This document shows positions 34,491 through 42,892 of a stretch of DNA of 64,000 nt, in pieces. The notes beneath the pieces were generated by a model. The model saw only the letters and a program-made list of their open reading frames with translations. It was not told the DNA's origin and searched no databases. The position numbers were made by a program, and so were the translations under genes. The stretch spans positions 62,001 to 126,000 of the forward strand of contig CAVQCG010000001.1 of the NCBI GenBank assembly GCA_963710975.1, written 5' to 3'. The DNA is from JBBQXH01 sp963710975 (GTDB lineage: Bacteria > Actinomycetota > Thermoleophilia > Gaiellales > Gaiellaceae). Every line of letters starts with the position of its first letter. Position 1 is the stretch's first letter.

Positions 34491-35603
34491 TCAGCGGAAG
34501 ACGGCCTTCAGCCGGTCGAAGAACCCCTCATCGGCGTCGTATGCCGAGGCGTCGGTTCCGTGCGCGAACTCCTCGAGGAGCCGGCGCTGCTCGTCCGTCA
34601 GCCGCCGGGGAACGACGACGTTGACGAGGACACGAAGATCGCCGCGGCCGAAACCGCGGAGCGGCGGCATGCCTTTGCCGCGGAGCACGCGAATCTCACC
34701 CGGCTGCGTTCCGGGCTTGAACTCGAGCTCCGCGTCCCCGTCGAGCGTAGCGATCGATCGCGTCGTCCCGAGCGCCGCCTCGATCATCGTCAGATCGACC
34801 GTCGACAGGAGATCGTCACCGTCGCGGACGAAGCGCGAGTCCTGCCGCACGTGGACGATGACATACGCATCCCCGGCCGGTCCTCCCGGTGTCCCGGCGT
34901 GTCCGTCGCCGCTGAGTCGAATCTGCTGGCCGTCATGGATCCCGGCAGGGATCCTGACATGCACGGACCGTTCCTCGACCACGCGTCCTTCGCCGTCGCA
35001 CGCTGAGCACGGTTCGGTGACGATCTTGCCGCCGCCGCCACAACGCGGACACGTCTGGGCCCGCACGAACTGGCCGAAGACGGTGTTCGACACCTGCTGC
35101 ATCCGACCGGCGCCGTTGCACTGCGGGCACGTCTCGGGCGTGGAGCCCGGCTCGGCACCGCTCCCGCGGCACGTCTCGCATGTGGCGGCGACGGAGAGCG
35201 CAATGTCGCGCTCGACGCCGCTCGCCGCCTCTTCGAGGTCGAGGTCGACTTCGACTGCCACGTCGCCACCCCGCCGGCGGCGGCCCTGGCCTCCGAACAC
35301 ATCCTCGCCGAAGAAGGTCGAGAAAAGGTCGGAGAGGTTTCCGAAGTCGAAGTCGGTGGGCTGGAACCCGCCCGAGCGGAGACCCTCGTGGCCGTACCGG
35401 TCGTACAGCTGGCGCGCCTCGGGCTTCGAGAGCACCTCGTAGGCCTCGGCCACCTCGCGGAATCGCTCCTCGGCCGCGGGATCGTCCGAGACATCGGGAT
35501 GGAGCTCGCGGGCGAGCGTCCGAAACGCCTTCTTGATCGACTTGTCGTCGGCATCCCTGGGCACCCCGAGGAGCTCGTAGTAGTCACGTTTCGTCGACGC
35601 CAT
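34491..35603 (-). CDS. dnaJ: Molecular chaperone DnaJ
   Basis: This 370-residue Hsp40 co-chaperone of DnaK has an N-terminal J domain (DYYELLGVPRDADDKSIKKAFR with HPD in LARELHPDVS), a short Gly/Phe-rich linker, a zinc domain with four CxxCxGxG-like repeats (CETCRGSG, CPQCNGAG, CPRCGGGG, CSACDGEG) and C-terminal peptide-binding domains. I chose the ATG at 35603, preceded by GGGAGG. It directly follows hrcA, so the HrcA repressor probably controls the unit, although no CIRCE operator is seen nearby. Confidence 0.96.
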   Translation of the reverse strand: MASTKRDYYELLGVPRDADDKSIKKAFRTLARELHPDVSDDPAAEERFREVAEAYEVLSKPEARQLYDRYGHEGLRSGGFQPTDFDFGNLSDLFSTFFGEDVFGGQGRRRRGGDVAVEVDLDLEEAASGVERDIALSVAATCETCRGSGAEPGSTPETCPQCNGAGRMQQVSNTVFGQFVRAQTCPRCGGGGKIVTEPCSACDGEGRVVEERSVHVRIPAGIHDGQQIRLSGDGHAGTPGGPAGDAYVIVHVRQDSRFVRDGDDLLSTVDLTMIEAALGTTRSIATLDGDAELEFKPGTQPGEIRVLRGKGMPPLRGFGRGDLRVLVNVVVPRRLTDEQRRLLEEFAHGTDASAYDADEGFFDRLKAVFR

Positions 35604-35631
35604 CGTCAGCGCCGCCTCCCGCAGGGGACGG

Positions 35632-36678
35632 TCATTCCTCGTACAGCTCCTCGACGAAGTGCGACAGCTGGCTCGCCGCCGCCCGCACCGTCCCGATCGC
35701 CTTGCCGTAGTCCATCCGCGTCGGGCCGAGCAGGCTGACCAGACCGAGGTTGCGGTGCGACAGCCCGTAGGGCGCCCCGACCAGCGAGACCTTCGCGAAC
35801 ATCGGGTCGTCGAACTCGGAGCCAACCCGCACGAAGGCGCGCTTCGAGTCGAGCGTCGCTCGAACGAGGTCGAGGATGGCCGCACGGCGCTCGAGCGTCT
35901 CGAGCAATGCACGAAACGCACTGATGTCCTCCGAACGAAACTCGTCCATCACACCGGCTGTTCCACCGATGTACACGCGCTGTTCCCCCCCGCCCTCGAC
36001 GAGCTCGGTGAAGGCCGGACGCAGCGTTTCCAGGAAGCTGTGCTCCCGCACAGAGAGACTGGCGTCCTCGAAGCGGTTTCTGAGCGATCGCGCACCGAGC
36101 GTGAGCCCGGAGACCTGCTCGTTCAGATATTCGGCCGCCCACCCTGCAAGCTGGGGATCCACGGGCTCGTCGAAGACGAACAGACGCTTCGAGACGCCGC
36201 CGGTCGACGTGATCAGGACGACCAGCACGACCTGAGGCTGGAGCAGCAGCACCTCGATGTGACGGACGACCGTCGTCTCGAGCGGCGGCGCCGTCACGAG
36301 CGCCAGCAGGTGAGTGACCTGCGAGAGCGCATCCGTCGTCGCCTGAAGCGCCGCATCGATCTCGTTCCGCACTGTCGAGAAGTCGAGCTCCAGCTCGCGC
36401 GGCTTCTGCTCCTGGCTCTCGAGCAACCGGTCGACGTAGAAGCGGTAGCCCTGGTCCGTCGGAACCCGGCCCGCCGAGGTATGGGGGTGAGTCAGCAGCC
36501 CGAGGCCTTCGAGCTCCGCGAGCTCGTAGCGCACCGTCGACGCCGACACGTGCATTCCGCGACGACTCGTGAGCGTCTTCGAGCCAACCGGTTGGCCGGC
36601 CTCGACGTAGCCTTCGACCACGTACTCGAGGATCGCGCGCTGGCGCTCGGTCAGGTCGGGATTCTCGCCGCTCATCAT
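35632..36678 (-). CDS. hrcA: Heat-inducible transcription repressor HrcA
   Basis: This 348-residue repressor binds CIRCE elements in front of groE and dnaK operons. A winged-helix N-terminus is seen in LTERQRAILEYVVEGYVEAG, PVGSKTLTSRRGMHVSASTVR and LTHPHTSAGRVPTDQGYRFYVD. The GAF-like middle and C-terminus (EPVDPQLAGWAAEYLN, VSLVGAPYGL, GPTRMDYGKAI) match the family. The ATG overlaps the hemW stop (ATGATGA). Confidence 0.96.
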   Translation of the reverse strand: MMSGENPDLTERQRAILEYVVEGYVEAGQPVGSKTLTSRRGMHVSASTVRYELAELEGLGLLTHPHTSAGRVPTDQGYRFYVDRLLESQEQKPRELELDFSTVRNEIDAALQATTDALSQVTHLLALVTAPPLETTVVRHIEVLLLQPQVVLVVLITSTGGVSKRLFVFDEPVDPQLAGWAAEYLNEQVSGLTLGARSLRNRFEDASLSVREHSFLETLRPAFTELVEGGGEQRVYIGGTAGVMDEFRSEDISAFRALLETLERRAAILDLVRATLDSKRAFVRVGSEFDDPMFAKVSLVGAPYGLSHRNLGLVSLLGPTRMDYGKAIGTVRAAASQLSHFVEELYEE

Positions 36679-37847
36679 CCGATACTACCCGAAGGCGCTG
36701 CTGATACAAGCTGATTTGCAGGCATTTCAGCCATCAGCTCCGCCGTAACCGCTCCACCGAGGAATCGGCCCCGGCGGGTCAGAACGAGCCTCCCGTCGTG
36801 ACGTTCCTCGATCAACCCGAGCCTCGTGAGTCGCTCGAGCGCCTCCCGGTCGATCGCGTGCTCGATGCGGCTCACGTCTAGCGGTTCGTCGAGCCGAAGG
36901 CCAAGCATCAGGCGCTCCCTCGCCAGCACGGCATCGTCGAGCGGCTCGACTTCACGAGCGGGTGCCTGACCGCGTTCGAGTGCAGCAATGTAGCGAGGAA
37001 GTGCGGGGATGGTTCGCCACCGCGTGTGACCGACGGTGGAGACCGCCCCGACCCCGAGCCCGAGGTATTCCCTCCCCCGCCAGTAGGCGAGGTTATGAGC
37101 CGCCCTGAGATCGATTGGAGCCGCGCCGGAGTTGCTGTCGCGACAGAAGTTCGCCGTTTCGTACCAGCGATAGCCTGCCGCGAGCAGTACGTCGACGACG
37201 AGCTCGAAGTAGCCCTCCATCGCGACTGCCTGGTGCTCCAGCGCCTCACCGTGAGCGTGCGTGAAGCGCGTCCCCGGCTTCGCCTCGAGCTCGTAGCACG
37301 ACAGATGCTCCGCGCCGAGTCCCACAACCTCCTCGAGATCGCGCTCCAGGTCCGAGGAACTCTGACCCGGGATGCCATAGATGAGATCGAGCGAGATGTT
37401 GTCAAATCCGGCATCACGCAGATGGTAAAAGGCGCTTCGGACGTCGTCCGGCCCGGCGTATCGGTCGAGCACTCCGAGCAGCTCGGGTTGGAAGCTCTGC
37501 GCGCCGAGCGAGACCCGGGTCACATCCCCGTCGCGAAGGAGCCGGGCCAGCGCCGGGGTCACGGTTTCGGGATTCGCTTCGACCGTCACCTCGTCCGCCT
37601 CGGGAAGCCCGGCCAGCAGGCGCGTCAGCTCTTCCGGCATCGTGTACGTGGGGGTTCCGCCGCCGACGAATATCGTCTCGAGGCGCGGCGCGAGAAGACC
37701 TCCCTCGATGTCGAGCTCGGTGAGGAGCGCCTCGACATACGCACCGTGGACGTCGTCTTTTCCGACGACGGTGACGAAGTCGCAGTAGCCGCAGCGGTGG
37801 CGGCAGAACGGAAGATGGACGTAGAGGTGCCGAACCTCGCGGCTCAC
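36675..37847 (-). CDS. hemW: Radical SAM heme chaperone HemW
   Basis: This 390-residue protein was formerly called oxygen-independent coproporphyrinogen oxidase-like. The radical-SAM cluster is HLPFCRHRCGYCDF (CxxxCxxC). ETIFVGGGTPTYT, SLGAQSFQPELLGVLDRY, DLIYGIPGQ and the C-terminal HemN-like domain follow. It lacks the extra Cys after CxxC that marks true HemN, supporting a role in heme trafficking. The GTG start at 37847 overlaps the lepA stop. Confidence 0.93.
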   Translation of the reverse strand: MSREVRHLYVHLPFCRHRCGYCDFVTVVGKDDVHGAYVEALLTELDIEGGLLAPRLETIFVGGGTPTYTMPEELTRLLAGLPEADEVTVEANPETVTPALARLLRDGDVTRVSLGAQSFQPELLGVLDRYAGPDDVRSAFYHLRDAGFDNISLDLIYGIPGQSSSDLERDLEEVVGLGAEHLSCYELEAKPGTRFTHAHGEALEHQAVAMEGYFELVVDVLLAAGYRWYETANFCRDSNSGAAPIDLRAAHNLAYWRGREYLGLGVGAVSTVGHTRWRTIPALPRYIAALERGQAPAREVEPLDDAVLARERLMLGLRLDEPLDVSRIEHAIDREALERLTRLGLIEERHDGRLVLTRRGRFLGGAVTAELMAEMPANQLVSAAPSGSIG

Positions 37848-39634
37848 TGCTTCTTCTCGCCGTCGAGGTTCAGAACGGCGAGGAACGCCTCCTGTGGCAC
37901 CTCGACGGCGCCGAGCTGCCGCATCCGCTTCTTGCCTTCCTTCTGCTTCTCGAGGAGCTTTCTCTTGCGCGAGATGTCGCCCCCGTAGCATTTCGCGAGC
38001 ACGTCCTTCCGCTTGGCCTTGATCGTCTCCCGTGCGATGACCCGCGAACCGATCGTCGCCTGCACCGGGACGTCGAACATCTGTCGCGGAATCTCGGCCC
38101 GAAGCCGCTCGACTAGCGCCTTGCCGCGTGCGTAAGCCCTCTCACGGTGAACGACGAGGCTCAGCGCGTCGACGGGATCCCCCGCGAGCATGATGTCGAG
38201 CTTGACCAGCTCGCCGGGCCGGAATCCGATCAGGTCGTAGTCGAAGCTCGCGTAGCCGCGTGTCCGACTCTTGAGCTGGTCGTAGAAGTCGAAGACCACT
38301 TCGGCGAGCGGAAGCTCGTAGACGATCAGGACACGTTCCTCACTCAGGTACTCCATGTGGTGGAAGTCGCCGCGACGCTCCTGGTTCAGCTCCATGACTG
38401 CGCCGACGTACTCCTTGGGAACGATTACCGAGGCCCGGATGTACGGCTCGTCGACCTCGAGGAGATCGCTCGGCATCTCTGACGGGTTGTGCACCTCGAC
38501 GGCTTGGCCCGCCTTGGTCGTCACCTGGTAGGCGACGTTCGGCGCCGTCACGATCAGGTCGAGGTCGAACTCGCGCTCGAGGCGCTCGCGCACGATGTCC
38601 ATGTGGAGCAGTCCGAGGAAGCCACAGCGAAAGCCAAACCCGAGCGCCTGCGACGTCTCCGGCTCGTAGGTCAGCGAGGCGTCGTTCAGCTTGAGCTTCG
38701 CGAGCGCGTCCCGAAGCTCGGGATAGGCGTCCGAATCCGACGGGAAGAGGCCGGCGAAGACCATCGGCTTGACGTCCTTGTACCCAGGCACCGGCTCCGC
38801 CGCAGGCCGCTTCTGCGACGTGATCGTATCGCCGACACGGAGGCGGCTCACGTCCTTCAGCCCGGTGATCACGTACCCGACCTCGCCGGCCGAGAGCGAC
38901 CGCGTCGCCTCGCGCTCGGGCGAGAAGAACCCGAGCTCCTCGGCCTCGAACACCGTTCCGGTGGCCATCGTCTTCAACGGCTCCCCCGGCGAGAAGGAAC
39001 CGTCGACGGACCGGACGAACGCCACAACTCCTCGGTATTGGTCGTACGTCGAGTCGAAGATCAGGGCCCGCCCGGATGCACCAGGATCTCCTTCCGGAGA
39101 GGGGATGCGTGCGACGATCGCGTCGAGAACGGCTTCGACACCGCTGCCGCTCTTCGCCGAGATCCGCAGGACGGCGTCGGGATCGCAGCCGATGAGATCA
39201 GCGAGCTCGGCGGCGGCGCCATCGGGGTCGGCCTGGGGAAGGTCGATCTTGTTGACGACCGGGACGATCTCGAGCTCGTTCTCGATCGCCAGGTAGGCGT
39301 TCGCAAGCGTCTGGGCCTGGATCCCCTGAGCAGCATCGACGAGCAGTACGGCGCCCTCACAGGCCTGGAGAGCACGCGATACCTCATATGTGAAGTCGAC
39401 GTGGCCAGGCGTGTCGATCAGGTTGAGCTGGCAGCCCTTCCATGAGACGCGCACGGCCTGCGCCTTGATCGTGATACCTCTTTCGCGCTCGAGCTCCATC
39501 GAGTCGAGCACCTGATCGCGCATCTCCCGCCCACTCAGGGTTTCGGTGATCTCGATGATGCGATCGGCCAGCGTCGACTTGCCATGGTCGATATGCGCGA
39601 TGATCGAGAAGTTGCGGATGCGGGCAAGGTTCAT
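37844..39634 (-). CDS. lepA: Elongation factor 4 (LepA)
   Basis: This 596-residue translational GTPase back-translocates ribosomes or assists initiation. G1 is FSIIAHIDHGKSTLADR, DTPGHVDF is G3 and NKIDLPQADP is G4. Domains II, III and V follow, and the unique C-terminal domain is present (QATIGSRVIARETIKAKRKDVLAKCYGG, with RKRKLLEKQKEGKKRMRQ). Length is standard. It overlaps murJ upstream and hemW downstream by 4 nt each. Confidence 0.97.
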   Translation of the reverse strand: MNLARIRNFSIIAHIDHGKSTLADRIIEITETLSGREMRDQVLDSMELERERGITIKAQAVRVSWKGCQLNLIDTPGHVDFTYEVSRALQACEGAVLLVDAAQGIQAQTLANAYLAIENELEIVPVVNKIDLPQADPDGAAAELADLIGCDPDAVLRISAKSGSGVEAVLDAIVARIPSPEGDPGASGRALIFDSTYDQYRGVVAFVRSVDGSFSPGEPLKTMATGTVFEAEELGFFSPEREATRSLSAGEVGYVITGLKDVSRLRVGDTITSQKRPAAEPVPGYKDVKPMVFAGLFPSDSDAYPELRDALAKLKLNDASLTYEPETSQALGFGFRCGFLGLLHMDIVRERLEREFDLDLIVTAPNVAYQVTTKAGQAVEVHNPSEMPSDLLEVDEPYIRASVIVPKEYVGAVMELNQERRGDFHHMEYLSEERVLIVYELPLAEVVFDFYDQLKSRTRGYASFDYDLIGFRPGELVKLDIMLAGDPVDALSLVVHRERAYARGKALVERLRAEIPRQMFDVPVQATIGSRVIARETIKAKRKDVLAKCYGGDISRKRKLLEKQKEGKKRMRQLGAVEVPQEAFLAVLNLDGEKKQ

Positions 39635-41241
39635 CGTGGGCGAGGGCCGCCCGAACGCTTACCGGAGCGACCGACCAACGATAGCAACGCCCCGAGCTCG
39701 CGAATTCCCAGCAAACGTGCGACAAACAGGTACACGCCCGTCGCGACGACGAGCGCGAGGCCGACCGAGACGAGCTGCGCTCCGAGCGACTGGCCGAGAA
39801 CCCCGTCGAGCCCGCGCCACACGCCGTAGGCAACCCCCGCCGTGACAGCCGAGGCAGCCGCGATCAGCGCGTACGACGAGAGCACGGCACGGCCGTCGAT
39901 GCTTCCGATCCTCCTCCGGAGCACCCACACGAGCGCGATCGTGCCGACGATGTTCACGATCGAGGTTGCGAGCGGAATGCCCCACACGCCAAGCGAGAAG
40001 AACGCCGCGTCGAGTGCCGTGTTCAGTCCGAGGTTCCCGAGCGCCACCGCCGTTGGCAGCCATGGCGACTGGAGGCTGAAGAACGCTCGATTCAGCATCA
40101 GCATTGCGCCGTTGAAGGTCAGCCCCAGCGAGAACGCGGCGAACGCCTCCGCCACGACCGTGGTCTGGTCGGGTGTGAACGCTCCGCGCTGGTAGAGAAG
40201 GCGTGTGATCGGTACCGCGAGCGCCGCTCCGACTGCGCTCGCGGGAATCAGCGTGAAGCCGACCTGTCGCAGTCCGAGGGAGACCGTGCTCAGGAATCCT
40301 TTCTCGTCCCCACGAGCGGCAAGTCGCGAAAGGGTCGGGAAGAGAACCGTGGCGATGGCGACGGAGAAGATCCCCTGCGGCAGCATGTAGATCCGGAACG
40401 CAGCGTCGATCGCACTCGGAGCCAGCTCGCGATTGACGAATCGCGCGGCGAAGAACGTATCGATGATCAGGTTGATGTTGATCAGGCCGAGCCCGAGCGA
40501 TACCGGAATCATCAGCACGAATACGCGCTTGACGGCCGGATCTCGCCAGTCGATGAGAACACGCAGCTGGCCGTCGAGCCCAGCGAGCCACGGGAACGGG
40601 AGCAGCACCTGGATGACGGTCCCAAGCACGATGCTGCCCGCGTAGATGTAGAGCTTGCTCTCCTCCGTGGCGGCGTTGGGAACGCCGACGACCACGCCGA
40701 TGATGATCACGAGGTTCCAGGCGATGGGGCTCAGCGCCGGAACGGTGAACCGCTCGTAGCTGTTGAGGATCCCTACGACGACTCCCGACAGCCCGAGGAT
40801 GATGACGATCGGGAAGAGCAGGCACGAGAGGCCGACGAGCAGCTCCTGCTGCGCCCCCGAGTATCCGAACGGTCGCATCAGCCAGGGGGCGAGCAGGACG
40901 AAGAGCGCCGTCAGCGCGCTCAGGCCGAGAAACAGGATGTAGAAGCAGCTCGAGGCGACACGCCACGCACGCTGGCGCTCGCCATGCGCGAGGAGCCCGC
41001 TGAAGACGGGAACGAACGCCGACGACAGCGCCTGGTCGGCGACGAGCGAACGCACGAGGTTCGGCACGAGGAACGCGACGGTGAACACGTTGATGTCGCC
41101 GACCACGCCGAAGTACCGCCGGATGACGATCTCGCGGAAGAGACCGATGATCCGCGATCCGGCAGTTGCGGTTGCAAAGATCGCCGTCGAGCGAGCGAGC
41201 CGACGCCGGTGAGCCGACTCCTCCACGACCTCGGCCGTCAC
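39631..41241 (-). CDS. murJ: Lipid II flippase MurJ
   Basis: This 536-residue MOP-superfamily flippase moves lipid II across the membrane for peptidoglycan synthesis. About 14 hydrophobic helices are seen. MviN hallmarks are STAIFATATAGSRIIGLFRE, VPNLVRSLVADQALSSAFVP, ILNSYERFTVPALSPIAWN and RIYMLPQGIFSVAIATVLFP. The ATG at 41241 opens a long leftward coupled block. The Arg-rich C-terminus may be cytoplasmic. Confidence 0.95.
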   Translation of the reverse strand: MTAEVVEESAHRRRLARSTAIFATATAGSRIIGLFREIVIRRYFGVVGDINVFTVAFLVPNLVRSLVADQALSSAFVPVFSGLLAHGERQRAWRVASSCFYILFLGLSALTALFVLLAPWLMRPFGYSGAQQELLVGLSCLLFPIVIILGLSGVVVGILNSYERFTVPALSPIAWNLVIIIGVVVGVPNAATEESKLYIYAGSIVLGTVIQVLLPFPWLAGLDGQLRVLIDWRDPAVKRVFVLMIPVSLGLGLININLIIDTFFAARFVNRELAPSAIDAAFRIYMLPQGIFSVAIATVLFPTLSRLAARGDEKGFLSTVSLGLRQVGFTLIPASAVGAALAVPITRLLYQRGAFTPDQTTVVAEAFAAFSLGLTFNGAMLMLNRAFFSLQSPWLPTAVALGNLGLNTALDAAFFSLGVWGIPLATSIVNIVGTIALVWVLRRRIGSIDGRAVLSSYALIAAASAVTAGVAYGVWRGLDGVLGQSLGAQLVSVGLALVVATGVYLFVARLLGIRELGALLSLVGRSGKRSGGPRPR

Positions 41242-41344
41242 GGCGAGCGAGTATACGAGGGCGACCGGGCACCGGGCGGCAGCCGTCGTAGCCGTTCCTT
41301 GCTAGCATCTCTGAGCCTCGGACGTCCGGGGCGCTTTCACGCCT

Positions 41345-41608
41345 ATGCCGAATATCAAGCAACAGGAACGGCGCGTCCGCACCGCCAGCCGGCAGCGCCT
41401 CGAGAATCTGCGCTGGCGCTCGTCGGCGAAGACGCAGTTCAAGCGACTGGCCGTCGCAGTCGAGGACGGCGACGATGCACGCATTGCCGCCGAGCATCGG
41501 GCCCTGATCCAGACGCTCGACAGAGCCGCGGCAAGCCGGGCGATCCACCCGAACAAGGCTGCCCGCAAGAAGGCCCAGGCCGCCCGGCTCGTAGCGCAAG
41601 GCGCGTAA
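41345..41608 (+). CDS. rpsT: 30S ribosomal protein S20
   Basis: This 87-residue primary 16S rRNA-binding protein starts MPNIKQQERRVRTASRQRLE. The rest is helical and basic with the conserved end HPNKAARKKAQAARL. It is divergent from murJ and convergent with holA, with the repeat cluster directly after its stop. Confidence 0.95.
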   Translation: MPNIKQQERRVRTASRQRLENLRWRSSAKTQFKRLAVAVEDGDDARIAAEHRALIQTLDRAAASRAIHPNKAARKKAQAARLVAQGA

Positions 41609-41870
41609 GCGCCGCGCAGCTGCCGCGCCGAAGGCGCCAGGCAGCGAAGCCCAGCCGGCGAAGCCGGCGTATCCCCGCGACGCAAGCCGCCAAAGGCGGC
41701 GCGCAGCGCCCGCGGCCGAAGGCCGCCAGGGCGCGAAGCCCAGCCGGCGAAGCCGGCGTATCCCCCGCGACGCAAGCCGCCAAAGGCGGCGCGCAGCGCC
41801 CGCGGCCGAAGGCCGCCAGGGCGCGAAGCCCAGCCGGCGCACTATCCGGCGTGCGGCACTCGCGCCTTGG
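41609..41870. repeat. GC-rich modular hairpin repeat cluster B (90-bp tandem repeat)
   Basis: Directly after the rpsT stop lie about 2.6 tandem units with an exact period of 90 bp (CGCAAGCCGCC at 41681 and 41771). Each unit has a stem GCCGCCAAAGGCGGC, the link GCGCAGCG, a stem around CGGCCGAAGGCCG, the link GGCGCGAAGCCCA and a stem GCCGGCGAAGCCGGC followed by GTATCCC. A more diverged copy begins at 41609. Parts are shared with clusters A and C. No gene is seen. Confidence 0.8.
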
Positions 41871-41871
41871 G

Positions 41872-42840
41872 TCAGTCGGCACCGCGGCGCGTGATATCGA
41901 CAATCGCGCGCTCGAGCTCGAGATCCGCATCGAGGCGGCTACCACCCTTGAGCGCGAGATCGAGACCGGCGAGCCTCATCACGGCATCTTCGAGCTCATC
42001 TCGGCTGAAGTTCGACGCCTGGCCCGCCTGCTTGCGGGCCGGATACTCCTTCATTCCGAGCCGGGACGCGATCTCACGCACCCCTATGTCTTGCTCCACG
42101 AGACCATGGACTCGCCGCACCTTGCCGACGTAGTCGGAGAGGCGTGCAGCGATCAGGAATGGCTCGTCGCCTCTCAGGCGGATCTTCTCGCACGCAGCCA
42201 GCGCGGCCCCGACATCCCGAGCCCCCCACGCATCGACGAGGGCGAAATTCGACGTCTCGCTCGTGGGTACGGCCAGCCCCTCGACGTCTCGGACTCCGAC
42301 GGTCTCGCCACCCGCCCAAGCTGCGAGCTTCTCGATCTCGTTCTGGAGTGCGAACGTATCCTCGCCGACCAGCTCCACGAGGCGATCTGCCGTATCGTGG
42401 TCCGCCCGCACGGAGAGCCGTTCGAACTGGGCTCGAACCCATGCCGGATAGTCGAGTCGGTTTCGCCGGCCGAGGGGCACGTCGAAGCGCAGAACCGAGC
42501 CGGATAACGCGCATGCGTCCTCCAGCCCTGCAAGTTTCGACGCGTCGCCCACGAGCGCGACCGTCGCCCCGGGCGTCGGGGCTTGTAGATACTCGACGAT
42601 CGCCTCCGTGTCCGCCTTCTTCCACCGCTCGATGCCCTCGACGAGCACGAGCTTCTCACCGCCGAAGAGGCCGAGAGCGTTGAGTGACCCGACCGCGTCG
42701 CTTCCGGGCGCCGACTCTGCGAAGAGCTGCTCGACGGCACTCTCGGCGAACCGAACCCGGAGGCGATGGAGCGCGAGTGCGACCTTGGGGAGATCGCTGC
42801 CGGTGATCAGGTAAACCGGCTCGAGGGGGCGCGTGGCCAT
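41872..42840 (-). CDS. holA: DNA polymerase III delta subunit
   Basis: This 322-residue clamp-loader subunit opens the sliding clamp. It begins VYLITGSDLPKVALALHRL (a P-loop-like fold without a working Walker A), with the SLNALGLFGGEKLVLVEGIERWKK strand-helix and the NEIEKLAAWAGGETVGVRDVEGL and C-terminal ELEDAVMRLAGLDLALKGG collar regions. The comEC-holA neighbourhood is standard for Gram-positives. It starts from ATG 42840 and ends 2 nt from the repeat cluster. Confidence 0.93.
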   Translation of the reverse strand: MATRPLEPVYLITGSDLPKVALALHRLRVRFAESAVEQLFAESAPGSDAVGSLNALGLFGGEKLVLVEGIERWKKADTEAIVEYLQAPTPGATVALVGDASKLAGLEDACALSGSVLRFDVPLGRRNRLDYPAWVRAQFERLSVRADHDTADRLVELVGEDTFALQNEIEKLAAWAGGETVGVRDVEGLAVPTSETSNFALVDAWGARDVGAALAACEKIRLRGDEPFLIAARLSDYVGKVRRVHGLVEQDIGVREIASRLGMKEYPARKQAGQASNFSRDELEDAVMRLAGLDLALKGGSRLDADLELERAIVDITRRGAD

Positions 42841-42892
42841 GGGGCCAAGTCTACGGTCCAGACTCCCTGATCCAATGCCGCGTCCTGCCTCG

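Noticed and set aside
36679..36760. CIRCE operator in front of hrcA
   Set aside because: The TTAGCACTC-N9-GAGTGCTAA pattern is not present, and hrcA overlaps hemW, so it is transcribed from further upstream.
41609..41870. CRISPR array
   Set aside because: The units are 90-bp tandem copies with no unique spacers, and no cas gene is present.
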